Shown here: piece by piece, positions 22,467 through 31,615 of the stretch
Layout: the number at the start of each line of letters is the position of its first letter
Position numbering within the stretch: the stretch's first letter is position 1
Origin: Proruminimicrobium sp963666965
GTDB taxonomy: Bacteria > Elusimicrobiota > Endomicrobiia > Endomicrobiales > Endomicrobiaceae
Assembly (NCBI GenBank): GCA_963666965.1
Contig: OY762939.1
Location: forward strand, 1,736,001-1,800,000
Direction: 5' to 3'
DNA: 64,000 bases
The notes under the pieces: generated by a model
What the model was told of the DNA's origin: nothing
Seen by the model: only the letters and a program-made list of their open reading frames with translations
Database searches by the model: none
Program-made: the position numbers and the translations under genes

Positions 22467-24095
22467 TTAAATGCCTGAATTTGCCAAATATTCCTGCAAA
22501 AGCGCATCTAAATCTAAATCTGACATATCTTCTACGGCATTTGCATATTTCTGATCTATAAGAGCAGAAAAAGATATTATTCTTGCAACTTCAGCGGCTG
22601 ATGGTTCAGTTCCGTAACTTTCAAGAACAATCCACTGAGTTTGATTTTTCATAACTGTCAATTTATTTGTAGTTGCATCCCAAACACCTACAAGCTGTCC
22701 GTTATTATATATGTTTTTAGTTATTATTCTGTCGCTAAAAGTTGTGTAGACATCTTCCATCTTTTGATTATACCAGGTTGTTTGTTCTGTTTTTCTGTTA
22801 AAAACAAAAACAAGGGTATTGCCGTTCCAGCTGTATTCTTTTGTTACATCGCCGTTTTTATCTTTTGTATAGGTCTGTCTTCCTAATTCATCGTAATATG
22901 TTATTGAACCGTCCTGCTCATTTTTAACATAAGCAAGAATTTTTTTACCGTCAGTTCCGGGTTCGCCTTCCCTGTAAACATAAGTTTCAAGAAGATTGCC
23001 GTTCTGATCCCTGGATTCCAAAATATTGCCGGTTGAGTCATAGATATTATTTTTGGCATCTTCCGTATATGTGTTTCTGATAATCGTGGACCAAGTGCCG
23101 TCTTTTCCGAGAGTTGCCGCAAACATAAGTTTTGAACCGTTCCAATAATACTGCTTTGTAACCGTTCCTTCGGCATTTACTACTCTGTCTTCCTTCCCGT
23201 TTTTATAGTATGTTATTTCTCCGGTTCTGGGATTAACAACCTGATCTAAAATTTCATTGCCGTTAGTATCCTGCTTATAAACGAATTTTGAAGTAACATA
23301 ACCTTTTGCATCTTTTACTACTGTCGGAGATCCTTTTTCGTTAAAATAAGTCGTACTGCAAACAAGTTCAACAGGCTCGTCAATACTGTTTTGTTTATAT
23401 TGATAATTTTCTCTTGAAACTAAAAGTCCGTGACTTTCTGAATTGCCGGTTTGGGCAACAATAAGAGTCTTTCCATCCTCGCCTCTTTTGTAAGAAACAT
23501 CTTCATACTGGCTTGCGGATAATATATACCCGTCGGCATCATATACGGCTGTTTCTCTTCCGAATTCATCATAAGTTGTTTTTGTTTTTGACATTTCATC
23601 GACAATATAACTTATAGTTTTTCCGTATTTACCGTAGTTATAAGTTTTTGTAAGATTGCCCTGGTTGTCATATTCCTTTGAAACTTTGCCTGATGCATCA
23701 TACTGTCTGTAGCCCAAAAGTTCACCGAATTCATTTTTGACTTCAGACATATCGGTGCCGCTTATTTTTGTTGCTATGCTTGTAAGATTTCCCTGGGCAT
23801 CCAGTGATTTTGTCGTTCCGCCCAAAGAAAAAGTCATTGATCCGTCTTTTGATATCGACAAAGACATCTTTCCGTCCGGAGTATAATAAAGTCTGTTCCC
23901 CGAGGAATCAGTGGCTACAACAGGTCTGTTAGGGAGAATATTAACCATCATTTTAGGAGTTGCGAAATTTCTTAAATCGGCTATAGTTCTTCCTTCAGGA
24001 CCAAAAGTATAAGGAGAAGGAGCCTCTAAAAAAGATGCCCATCCATTGCCAGCTGCCAACATGAAAGTTAATACCAAAACAATTGTTTTTTTCAT
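22467..24095 (-). CDS. Secreted YD/RHS-like repeat protein
   Basis: 542 residues. The ATG at 24095 has AGGAGG nine bases upstream and begins a signal peptide (KKTIVLVLTFMLAAGNGWA), so the longer frame from 24128 is rejected. From about residue 40 to 480 the protein consists of short beta-type repeats with D-x-x-G-x-x and Y-D-x-x-G phrases (YDASGKVSKEYDNQGNL, YDEFGRETAVYDADGY, YYDELGRQTYTKDKNGD), typical of YD/RHS-like repeats that build extended or barrel-like shells. There is no RHS core DPxG motif and no toxin tip; the C-terminal 60 residues are acidic and helical. Second gene of the group that precedes giant A. Confidence 0.75.
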   Translation of the reverse strand: MKKTIVLVLTFMLAAGNGWASFLEAPSPYTFGPEGRTIADLRNFATPKMMVNILPNRPVVATDSSGNRLYYTPDGKMSLSISKDGSMTFSLGGTTKSLDAQGNLTSIATKISGTDMSEVKNEFGELLGYRQYDASGKVSKEYDNQGNLTKTYNYGKYGKTISYIVDEMSKTKTTYDEFGRETAVYDADGYILSASQYEDVSYKRGEDGKTLIVAQTGNSESHGLLVSRENYQYKQNSIDEPVELVCSTTYFNEKGSPTVVKDAKGYVTSKFVYKQDTNGNEILDQVVNPRTGEITYYKNGKEDRVVNAEGTVTKQYYWNGSKLMFAATLGKDGTWSTIIRNTYTEDAKNNIYDSTGNILESRDQNGNLLETYVYREGEPGTDGKKILAYVKNEQDGSITYYDELGRQTYTKDKNGDVTKEYSWNGNTLVFVFNRKTEQTTWYNQKMEDVYTTFSDRIITKNIYNNGQLVGVWDATTNKLTVMKNQTQWIVLESYGTEPSAAEVARIISFSALIDQKYANAVEDMSDLDLDALLQEYLANSGI

Positions 24096-24128
24096 CTTTT
24101 TTACCTCCTCCCTATTTCCCTCAAACAA

Positions 24129-24134
24129 ATTATA
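24129..24134 (-). promoter_or_regulatory. Possible internal -10 element for the YD-repeat gene
   Basis: TATAAT on the minus strand, 34 bases upstream of the ATG at 24095. No convincing -35 lies at 16-18 bases, so this is a weak call for an internal promoter. Confidence 0.3.
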
Positions 24135-24185
24135 CTAACTCTGTCTGAAAAATAATAGAAAAAGTTGTGAAAAATTTGCAAAATC

Positions 24186-24974
24186 TTAGAACTTTTTATA
24201 AGCCGTATCATAAACCTCATAAATTTCAAAAGCAATCTCATCAACTATAAGAGGCATATTTTTCGGAGGCAGCACTTCTCTGCCAAGGCAAATTACATTT
24301 TGGCCTTCAAGTTTTCTGAGCTTGTTTTTCTTATCTATCATCATGAAACGATCGCCGAATGAATCGGTAATTATTACCGTCTGAACGTCTTCACCCTTTA
24401 AATTTTTTCTTGCTTCAACGGATATCTTACCTTCTACAACATCAAATAATACCGGTTTGTTTAATATCGCATTGACTGCAATTCTCGATTTTATTTTTTT
24501 CAATGCTTTTTGTTTAAGTTTTTCCTGTTCCTGCTTCGATATTTTTTCAGCTTCCTGCTCTGTCACTTTTCTTGCCGTCAATGCGGCATTTTTAGGCATA
24601 AATTTTTCAACCGTAAGGAAAAGTCTTATCGGATGTCCGTCAATATTGTCACCTTCTTTGGGAATTCGCATTTTCGCGATAACGCTGACTTTCTGATCGA
24701 TATATTTTTTCATTTCGAACTTATCGGAATTTTCAATAAAATAATATAACTCATTGTCTCCCGAAAGGTAAACGGAATCATTTTTTGCAAGTTTCAATTT
24801 TCCGTCAACATTCATAAGCACATTTTTAACTTTATATTTAGGTCCGTCCTGCCATTTTGCCTTCATATATTTCGAAACCAAAACAGGAGCAACGGCAACA
24901 GAAATAGCGATAATAACTATAATGCTTCCGAATACAAACCATTTTTTATTTACGCTGGATTTTGTTTCTTCCAT
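24186..24974 (-). CDS. Membrane-anchored protein of unknown function
   Basis: 262 residues; AGGAGAGG precedes the ATG. One N-terminal membrane helix (residues about 11-34) is followed by an exported part with two beta-rich segments, around 45-130 and 170-260, separated by a Lys/Glu/Gln coiled coil (EQEAEKISKQEQEKLKQKAL). The two segments resemble OB-like or beta-sandwich folds by their alternation (VSVIAKMRIP, VICLGREVLPP), but I recognise no family. It is the first gene after the strong promoter at 25028-25056 and likely starts the transcript leading to giant A. Confidence 0.7.
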   Translation of the reverse strand: MEETKSSVNKKWFVFGSIIVIIAISVAVAPVLVSKYMKAKWQDGPKYKVKNVLMNVDGKLKLAKNDSVYLSGDNELYYFIENSDKFEMKKYIDQKVSVIAKMRIPKEGDNIDGHPIRLFLTVEKFMPKNAALTARKVTEQEAEKISKQEQEKLKQKALKKIKSRIAVNAILNKPVLFDVVEGKISVEARKNLKGEDVQTVIITDSFGDRFMMIDKKNKLRKLEGQNVICLGREVLPPKNMPLIVDEIAFEIYEVYDTAYKKF

Positions 24975-25027
24975 GAAAACCTCTCCTATGTTTATAGTTA
25001 AACTGAACTTGAAAATTTTCCATTGTT

Positions 25028-25056
25028 ATTATAGCACTATCTTTGATGTTTTTCAA
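25028..25056 (-). promoter_or_regulatory. Strong sigma70-type promoter for the giant A gene group
   Basis: On the minus strand TTGAAA (25056-25051), a 17-base spacer and a perfect TATAAT (25033-25028). Transcription would start near 25021, about 47 bases before the 24974 start codon. Confidence 0.8.
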
Positions 25057-25081
25057 CACAAATCAAATTATCTTTTCAAAT

Positions 25082-25123
25082 AAAAACAGACTTTCAGAAT
25101 TTTATTTCCGAAAGCCTGTTTTT
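25082..25123 (-). terminator. Terminator after the OmpA-like gene
   Basis: Imperfect inverted repeat AAAAACAGGCTTTCGGAA / TTCTGAAAGTCTGTTTTT on the minus strand ending in a T run, 18 bases after the stop codon at 25141. Confidence 0.75.
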
Positions 25124-25140
25124 ATTTTTTCAGAGTAATC

Positions 25141-26679
25141 TTATTTGTTTATTACAATAACCTCAACTCTTCTGTTTTTTGCTCTGTTTTCCTTAGTATC
25201 GTTAGAAACTATCGGTTCGGTTTCACCTTTTCCTATAACGGCAAAACTGTTTGAAACTTTATATTCATCTTTCAATGTCTGTGCTATTTTCTGTGCTCTT
25301 TTTTCTGACAGTTTTTGATTTGCAGCCTCATCCCCCAAGCTGTCGGTATGGCCCTCTATTAAAACTTCAGAACCCGGATACTGTTCCAAAGCCGAGGCTA
25401 TCTGTTTTACGATCTCTTTGCTTTTCGGAGTTAACTTATCACTGTTTGTTTCAAATTGAGGCATTTCGTACAATTTAATTTTTGTTGTCTGCTTTGATTT
25501 TAAACGAGCTGCTTCTTCTGCATTGACTACAACAGGTTCATTACTTAAAACTTCTGTTTTGGGTAATTCTTGCACTTGCTGTTCAACAGGCTGCAACGGT
25601 TCTGCAGGCTCCTCAATTTGCTGAACAACCGGAGTTTCTTCCGGTGCAGTTTCGGCAACAGGTTCTTCCTTCTGGGACTTAGAATCTTTACAGCCGAATT
25701 TATAAAGGGCGCCTATATTGAAATAATACGACCTTGAATCATCTGTTTTGTCGGAATAACAAGTTTGTCCGTTTGCAAATAAAGTTATATGCTCAGTAAT
25801 AAGATAGTCTGCTCCCAAAGCCCCGGAAACCGACAAATTTGATTCCATTTCAACACTTTTTGATTTTGTACCGGATGTCAATATGTCAATTTCTGTATTG
25901 TCAGGAGTCAAAATACGTCTGACCCCGGCATTTGCATACCAAGAAAATTTCTTTATTTGTCCGTTCAATTCCAACCCTGCTCTTGCCTGCGCCATTGTTA
26001 CACTGTCCGAGCCTATAGTCAGAGCTCCTGATCCCTGTTCTTTCGCTTCTTCCATTGTTGCATATGAACCTAAAACACCTGCGAAAGGTTTCAAAAATAG
26101 ATTTTTAGTTTCATTTAATGAAATTTTATATCCCAATTCTAAATCCAAAGATGCGCTATAGCCGTTATATTCGCTTTCATTGCCGGATCTTTTTGTTTTA
26201 TACTTTTCATAACCGCCGAAAAACATGCTTTTCAGCTGCCAATTTCCTGTTTCATAACCGCCGTATAAACCAAAATTCAAGTTGTCAGATTCTGTGCTGT
26301 TTTGTTCTTGTTCAAGTTTTGAATCGCCGTAACCTGCCATAATTCCAAAAAGCCATGATTCTGTCTCAAAAATATTAAAACCTGCCAAAATTCCGTTAAT
26401 AGTATTTTTATATCCTGCCGAATCATTGTTTGCATCAAATTCAATATTGTTATAGTAATATTCTGCCCAAACAGCATTATGTTCTTTCGGACATCCGTTA
26501 TTTTTTCTTTGTATTTTATCGTAAACATGTTCTGATTTTGCATTTAAAAACGGTGTCATCAGCGAATTTGCATATATTGATGTGTCAGCCGCAAATGCAT
26601 CTTTTGAAAAAAAGACAGAAAAAATCAAAACTGCAATTGGTACAACAACAGAAGCCTTTCTTATGGCGTATGAAAACAT
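25141..26679 (-). CDS. Outer-membrane beta-barrel with C-terminal OmpA peptidoglycan-binding domain
   Basis: 512 residues from the ATG at 26679, preceded by a GGGGGG Shine-Dalgarno and followed by a signal peptide ending AFAADT; the longer frame from 26757 is rejected. Residues about 50-330 are amphipathic beta strands with many Gly/Tyr (FGLYGGYETGNWQLKSMF), like an autotransporter-type barrel and ending in a Tyr-Phe strand. A Pro/Glu-rich linker (about 335-400) leads to an OmpA-C domain with IEGHTDSLGDEAANQKLSEK and NRRVEV. It should tie the outer membrane to peptidoglycan. Own terminator downstream. Confidence 0.85.
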   Translation of the reverse strand: MFSYAIRKASVVVPIAVLIFSVFFSKDAFAADTSIYANSLMTPFLNAKSEHVYDKIQRKNNGCPKEHNAVWAEYYYNNIEFDANNDSAGYKNTINGILAGFNIFETESWLFGIMAGYGDSKLEQEQNSTESDNLNFGLYGGYETGNWQLKSMFFGGYEKYKTKRSGNESEYNGYSASLDLELGYKISLNETKNLFLKPFAGVLGSYATMEEAKEQGSGALTIGSDSVTMAQARAGLELNGQIKKFSWYANAGVRRILTPDNTEIDILTSGTKSKSVEMESNLSVSGALGADYLITEHITLFANGQTCYSDKTDDSRSYYFNIGALYKFGCKDSKSQKEEPVAETAPEETPVVQQIEEPAEPLQPVEQQVQELPKTEVLSNEPVVVNAEEAARLKSKQTTKIKLYEMPQFETNSDKLTPKSKEIVKQIASALEQYPGSEVLIEGHTDSLGDEAANQKLSEKRAQKIAQTLKDEYKVSNSFAVIGKGETEPIVSNDTKENRAKNRRVEVIVINK

Positions 26680-26758
26680 ATTATATCCCCCCAATTTTTT
26701 TATAACAACACTTATTTTACAAAAATGATTTTTTTTAATAAAGAAATATTGAATCATT

Positions 26759-28417
26759 TTACTTCTTATCGTTTTCTCTTATCTGGACTTTCCTTATTTT
26801 ACCGCTTATTGTTTTTGGCAGTTCTTTTACAAATTCAATTATTCTTGGATACTTATACGGAGCCGTTACTTTTTTAACATGATTTTGAAGTTCAACTATC
26901 AGAGCGTCGCTCGGTTCGTATCCCTTTGCAAGAACAACCGTCGCTTTAACAATTTGTCCTCTGTCAGAATCCGGAATTGCCGTGATTGCGCATTCAAGTA
27001 CGCAAGGATGTTCAAGAAGAGCGCTTTCAACTTCAAAAGGCCCTATTCTGTATCCCGAACTTTTGATAACGTCGTCGGCTCTTCCGACAAACCAGAAATA
27101 GCCGTCTTCGTCTTTGTATACTACGTCTCCCGTATAATAATATCCGTTTTTCCATACGGAATCGGTAACTTCTTTATTTTTATAATATCCGCAGAAAAGA
27201 CCTAGGGGTTTAACGCGGCTTACATCTATTGCAAGAATGCCTTCTTTGCCGGGTTCGCACGAATTACCGTCGTCGTCAAGAATCTCAATTTTATATGCCG
27301 GAGACGGCTTTCCCATTGAACCTGGTTTCGGTTTTACCCATACAAAATTGCCTGCCATTATCGCGCTTTCGCTTTGTCCGAACCCTTCCATAATGGTATG
27401 ACCGGTAAGTTTTTTCCACTGCTGCAAAACTTCCGGATTTAAAGGTTCTCCGGCAACTGCACAGTATTTTAATTTTGAAAAGTCATATTTTGATAGATCT
27501 TCTTTAATCAGATATCTGTAAACGGTCGGAGGCGCACAAAAAGTAGTTACGTTATGTTTTGTTATCACTCCTACAATATCTATCGGAGTAAATTTTTCAT
27601 GATCATATACAAACACGGCGCTGCCTGCTATCCACTGGCCGTAAATTTTACCCCAGCCTGATTTAGCCCAGCCCGTATCGGCAACCGTAAGATGGGCTCC
27701 GTTATCCTGCACATTTTGCCAATATTTGGCAGTAGTTATATGCCCCAGCGGATATGTAAAATCATGAAGCGCCATTTTCGGCATGCTTGTAGTGCCTGAT
27801 GTAAAATAAATAAGAAATTTATCATCGTTTTTTGTTGCTTCCGATCCCTGCGGTCTTTTGAAAACATCAGATTGTTTTTCTATTTCCTCATTTAAAAAAT
27901 ACCAACCGTCAATTTTTCTGTCGACAGAAACTTTAATTTCGAGCGTCGGCGAATCTTTGTGTGCACTGTTAACATGGTCGACAACTTCACGGTCGCCCAC
28001 GGAGACTATCATTTTGACGTCTGCGGCATTATTTCTGTATGTTATGTCTTTTTCGGTAAGAAGATGCGTGGCCGGAATAACTACCGCCCCTATTTTGTGA
28101 AGCGCTACGGCACAGAACCAGTATTCAAACCGTCTTTTCAAAATCAGCATTACAAAATCGCCTTTTTTAATTCCTAATGACTTAAAAAAGTTTGCCGTTT
28201 TATTGCTGTATTTTTTCATATCCGAAAAAGAAAACGTTCTTTCAAGGCCTTTATCGTTGCACCATACAAGACATTTTTTGTCAGCAGTCATATCGGCTGT
28301 TGCGTCTACTACATCAAAACCGAAATTGAAATTTTCCGGTACGATAACCTCATAGTTGGAGGCAAAATCCTCATAAGAAGTAAAATCTTTCTTTTTAAGA
28401 AATCTGTCTAGCAGCAT
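26759..28417 (-). CDS. AMP-forming acyl-CoA synthetase (acetyl/medium-chain type)
   Basis: 552 residues, full length for the family. It activates a carboxylic acid with ATP and CoA. Seen: phosphate-binding loop IYFTSGTTSMPKM near residue 205, GFGQSES, GYYYTGD, GYRIGPFEVESAL, and the catalytic lysine in KTISGKIRK near the C-terminus. The loop has Ser where TTG-x-PK is usual. The substrate cannot be read off; overall it resembles the acetyl-CoA / medium-chain synthetases. The start codon is 12 bases after the XRE-cupin gene, so the two are likely one operon with rho; this regulator-ligase pairing recurs in anaerobes. Confidence 0.88.
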   Translation of the reverse strand: MLLDRFLKKKDFTSYEDFASNYEVIVPENFNFGFDVVDATADMTADKKCLVWCNDKGLERTFSFSDMKKYSNKTANFFKSLGIKKGDFVMLILKRRFEYWFCAVALHKIGAVVIPATHLLTEKDITYRNNAADVKMIVSVGDREVVDHVNSAHKDSPTLEIKVSVDRKIDGWYFLNEEIEKQSDVFKRPQGSEATKNDDKFLIYFTSGTTSMPKMALHDFTYPLGHITTAKYWQNVQDNGAHLTVADTGWAKSGWGKIYGQWIAGSAVFVYDHEKFTPIDIVGVITKHNVTTFCAPPTVYRYLIKEDLSKYDFSKLKYCAVAGEPLNPEVLQQWKKLTGHTIMEGFGQSESAIMAGNFVWVKPKPGSMGKPSPAYKIEILDDDGNSCEPGKEGILAIDVSRVKPLGLFCGYYKNKEVTDSVWKNGYYYTGDVVYKDEDGYFWFVGRADDVIKSSGYRIGPFEVESALLEHPCVLECAITAIPDSDRGQIVKATVVLAKGYEPSDALIVELQNHVKKVTAPYKYPRIIEFVKELPKTISGKIRKVQIRENDKK

Positions 28418-28429
28418 TTTTGGTTTCCT

Positions 28430-28981
28430 TTAAAAAACAACGGCTATAAATTTTGTTATTTTTACACCGACTGCAGTAACATAATGTTTACAGTTAGAAT
28501 CAAAATATAAAGAGTCTCCTTCATTTAAAATAATTTCTTTGCCGTCAAGATAAACCTTTAAAGAACCTTCCAAAACATACGTAAATTCCTGGCCCGAATG
28601 TGAATAAGGCTGAAGCTCTTCATCTTTTTTATCTTTTGCAGTAACAAGAAATATCTGCGCTTTTTTATTTGTAAATCCGTAAGCTATATCCTGATAGTCG
28701 TATTCTTTTCTTCTCTCAACGGTTACCCCTTTTCCTTTTCTGACAATGCTGTATCTGTTCAAATGGGGATTCTGTCCAGTAATGAGCGTTATAAACTCAA
28801 CCTGGAATTTTTCGGCTATTTTCTTTAAAATCCCTATCGGAATATCCTGCTGCCCGTTTTCATATTTTTCATAAATATCTTTCGGCACATTCAACTCTTT
28901 TGATAAAGACTCAAGCGAAATATCGGATATATCTCTTAAAGTTTTTATTCTTTGGGCAATGTCTTTTACATCATCTTTCAT
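28430..28981 (-). CDS. XRE-family regulator with C-terminal cupin sensor
   Basis: 183 residues. Residues about 8-62 form a helix-turn-helix (IKTLRDISDISLESLSKELN ... YENGQQDIP). Residues about 110-183 form a small cupin barrel (SHSGQEFTYVLEGSLKVYLD, GDSLYFDSNCKHYV), which probably binds a small ligand. It lies 12 bases after the rho stop and 12 before the acyl-CoA synthetase, which it plausibly regulates. Confidence 0.85.
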   Translation of the reverse strand: MKDDVKDIAQRIKTLRDISDISLESLSKELNVPKDIYEKYENGQQDIPIGILKKIAEKFQVEFITLITGQNPHLNRYSIVRKGKGVTVERRKEYDYQDIAYGFTNKKAQIFLVTAKDKKDEELQPYSHSGQEFTYVLEGSLKVYLDGKEIILNEGDSLYFDSNCKHYVTAVGVKITKFIAVVF

Positions 28982-28993
28982 TTAAGCCTCCGG

Positions 28994-30301
28994 CTATTCT
29001 TTTCCGGCAAATTCCATCTGTTTAAAGAAATCTTTGTTTGATTTTGAAGATTTCATTCTCTTTGTAAGTTCTTCTATTACTTCTATCGTATTCATGTTGC
29101 TCATCACATTTCTCATAATCCACATCTTGTTCTTTTCATCTTCGCTAAGCAGCAATTCTTCTTTTCTGGTGCCCGATCTTAAAAGATCTATTGCAGGATA
29201 GAGTCGTCTGTCGGCAAGTTTTCTGTCAAGATAAACTTCACAGTTGCCGGTACCTTTAAATTCTTCAAATATAACATCATCCATTCTGCTTCCTGTTTCA
29301 ATAAGAGCAGTCGCTATTATTGTCAAACTTCCGCCTTCCTCAATATTTCTTGCAGCTCCGAAAAATCTTTTAGGTTTCTGCAAAGCGTTTGAATCAAGAC
29401 CTCCGGAAAGAACTCTTCCGCTTGAAGGTATCGTTGCATTGTAAGCTCTTGCAAGTCTTGTTACAGAATCAAGCAAAATAACAACATCTTTGCCGTGTTC
29501 TACAAGTCTTTTTGCTTTTTCCAAAACCATCTCGGCAACCTGTATATGTCTGTCAGAGGGTTCGTCAAAAGTCGAAGATACAACTTCGCCTTTTACAGAT
29601 CTTTGCATATCCGTTACTTCTTCAGGTCTTTCATCTATGAGAAGAACAAGAAGAACTATTTCAGGATTATTTTCGGTTATAGAATTAGCAATTTTCTGCA
29701 ATAAAACAGTTTTGCCTGTTTTAGGAGGCGCATTAAGCAATACTCTCTGCCCTTTTCCTATCGGTATAAACATATCTATTATTCTTGTTGATATTTCTGC
29801 AGTTGTTGTTTCTAAAATTATTTTTTTATCCGGATATAAAGGTGTAAGATTGTCGAAAAGAGGCCTTTCTCTTATTTTATCAAGATCTTTTTCGCCGTTA
29901 ACCGATACTATCTTCAAAAGAGCAAAATATTTTTCATGATTCTGGGGAGGTCTGACATATCCGCCTACCGTGTCGCCTTTTCTTAAAGCAAATTTTTTAA
30001 TCTGGGGTGGTGCTATATAAATATCGTCCGGACCTGAGAGATAATTGTAATCTGCAGATCTTAAAAAACCGAATCCGTCATGTTTGATTTCCAAAACGCC
30101 TTCATCGTAAGCCTGGCCTTTTTCCTTCATTTCGGCTTCAAGAATTTTTGCAATCAGTTCCTGTTTTTTTAAACCTGTAATGGTTTCAAGATTCATGGCT
30201 TTTGCCATTTTTACAAGTTCTACCATTGTTTTTTTAGATAACACAGTCTGTTCCATAACCTGCTCGGACTGCTCGGACTTTTTTTCTCTTTCTTCTGCCA
30301 T
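28994..30301 (-). CDS. rho: Transcription termination factor Rho
   Basis: 435 residues from the ATG at 30301, which has GGGAG five bases upstream; the in-frame ATG at 30313 has no ribosome-binding site. Rho is a hexameric RNA-dependent ATPase that releases transcripts. Seen: N-terminal helical domain (LVKMAKAMNLETITGLKKQE), cold-shock RNA-binding fold (DGFGFLRSADYNYLSGPDDI), PPKTGKTVLL Walker A, VLLIDERPEEVTDM, VVILLDSVTRLARAYN (Walker B and Q-loop region), and SGGLDSNALQKPKRFFGAAR. First gene of a likely rho / XRE-cupin / acyl-CoA synthetase operon. Confidence 0.97.
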   Translation of the reverse strand: MAEEREKKSEQSEQVMEQTVLSKKTMVELVKMAKAMNLETITGLKKQELIAKILEAEMKEKGQAYDEGVLEIKHDGFGFLRSADYNYLSGPDDIYIAPPQIKKFALRKGDTVGGYVRPPQNHEKYFALLKIVSVNGEKDLDKIRERPLFDNLTPLYPDKKIILETTTAEISTRIIDMFIPIGKGQRVLLNAPPKTGKTVLLQKIANSITENNPEIVLLVLLIDERPEEVTDMQRSVKGEVVSSTFDEPSDRHIQVAEMVLEKAKRLVEHGKDVVILLDSVTRLARAYNATIPSSGRVLSGGLDSNALQKPKRFFGAARNIEEGGSLTIIATALIETGSRMDDVIFEEFKGTGNCEVYLDRKLADRRLYPAIDLLRSGTRKEELLLSEDEKNKMWIMRNVMSNMNTIEVIEELTKRMKSSKSNKDFFKQMEFAGKE

Positions 30302-30644
30302 ACCATCTCCCATTAATTAAATTTTTATGAGCGTTTGTTGATTGGTTTTAATGATTTTTATTTGTGATTTATCGGTTTGCATACTTTGTTTTATGATGGA
30401 GGTTCAGGTGTTGTTGTTAACTTTAACCTTTTTAAAAAACTTTATTTTTTTAGATTATTGTGCGGCAAAACAATTTTGTGATTTGACCGTATTCTATACT
30501 TTTTATATTTTAAAGTCAATATCTCTTTAATTGTTTTAAAAAACATTAAAAACCAATATACCAATATGTTTTATCTTGTGCTGTTGATTGCAAAAATCGG
30601 ACCAAATATGTAAAATACTGGAAATATTGTTTCGGGAGGGCTTT
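30302..30644. other. Divergent intergenic region between rho and pfkA
   Basis: 343 AT-rich bases. It contains a candidate pfkA promoter (30584-30612). I see no clear rho promoter, no RNA gene and no convincing reading frame; the rho leader may be long, as is usual for autoregulated rho, but nothing in the sequence proves that. Confidence 0.5.
30584..30612 (+). promoter_or_regulatory. Candidate pfkA promoter
   Basis: TTGATT (30584-30589), 17-base spacer, TATGTA (30607-30612), 33 bases before the pfkA start. A second weaker pair (TTGACC 30483, TATTTT 30506) lies upstream. Confidence 0.4.
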
Positions 30645-31610
30645 ATGGCTAATAAAAAAATCGGAATCATAACATCTGGAGGAGACGCTCCCGGAATGAA
30701 CGCAGCCGTAAGGTCAATAGTAAGAACAGGCATATATAACGGATTTGACATTATAGGATTTAAAAGAGGATTTAAAGGTCTTCTTGACGGAGAATATGTT
30801 AATCTTACAATAAGATCGGTAAGCGGAACAATAAACCTCGGAGGAACAAAACTGCATACCGGCAGATGTCCCGAAATGAAAACAAGCGTCGGTATGAATA
30901 AAGCCGTAAAAATAATAAAAGAACTCGGCATTGACGGACTTGTAGTTATCGGCGGTGACGGTTCTCTTGCAGCCGCAAACGCTTTAAGCAAACATGAAAT
31001 AAAAGTAATATCAATTCCGGCCTCTATAGATAATGATGTTTTTGGAACCGACGAAACCATAGGATATGACACAGCTTTAAATACGGCCGTTGAAGCAATA
31101 GATAAAATAAGAGATACGGCAAACAGTCATGACAGAGTTTTTGTAGTTGAAATAATGGGAAGAGAACACGGATTTCTGACTCTTGCGGTAGGAATGGCGG
31201 CCGGAGTGGAAGTTATAATAGTTCCTGAAGTTAAAATAGACAAAGAACAATTGTACACTCAGCTTAAACAAGGATTTATAAACGGGAAAACATCTCTTAT
31301 CATAGCCTATGCCGAAGGCTGCGGAAACTCAATACAGTTTGCCGAAGAAGTAGCAAAAAATACAGGTATGGATGTGAGAGTAAGCAATCTCGGTTATATT
31401 CAAAGAGGCGGAACTCCTACGGCAAGAACAAGAATTCTCGCGTCTGTTTTCGGAGCACATGCCGTAAAACTTTTAAGCGAAGGAAAATCAAATATTCTTG
31501 TGGGAATTACAAAGGGGCAGATATCTTATACGCCTATTGAAACGGCGATCTGTTCCGAAAAAACTTTTGATATAGAAAGCTATAACATATTGACAAAACT
31601 GTCCATATAA
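30645..31610 (+). CDS. pfkA: ATP-dependent 6-phosphofructokinase
   Basis: 321 residues from the ATG at 30645 with GGGAGGG upstream; a longer frame from 30588 has no ribosome-binding site. It phosphorylates fructose 6-phosphate in glycolysis. Seen: TSGGDAPGMNAAVRSIVRTG, GGDGSLAAANAL, IPASIDNDVFGTDETIGYDT, EIMGREHG, GGTPTARTRILAS. Gly in GGDGS, and no Lys before the S-IDND motif, mark the ATP-using type, in contrast to the PPi enzyme at 39626-41302. First gene of the plus-strand cluster. Confidence 0.95.
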   Translation: MANKKIGIITSGGDAPGMNAAVRSIVRTGIYNGFDIIGFKRGFKGLLDGEYVNLTIRSVSGTINLGGTKLHTGRCPEMKTSVGMNKAVKIIKELGIDGLVVIGGDGSLAAANALSKHEIKVISIPASIDNDVFGTDETIGYDTALNTAVEAIDKIRDTANSHDRVFVVEIMGREHGFLTLAVGMAAGVEVIIVPEVKIDKEQLYTQLKQGFINGKTSLIIAYAEGCGNSIQFAEEVAKNTGMDVRVSNLGYIQRGGTPTARTRILASVFGAHAVKLLSEGKSNILVGITKGQISYTPIETAICSEKTFDIESYNILTKLSI

Positions 31611-31615
31611 TAAAT

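Noticed and set aside
21905..22561. 218-codon plus-strand frame
   Set aside because: Opposite to two genes with signal peptides and good ribosome-binding sites.
30342..30530. 62-codon plus-strand frame in the rho-pfkA gap
   Set aside because: Hydrophobic low-complexity translation without a ribosome-binding site.
30536..31072. 178-codon minus-strand frame
   Set aside because: Antisense of pfkA, whose family motifs are unmistakable.
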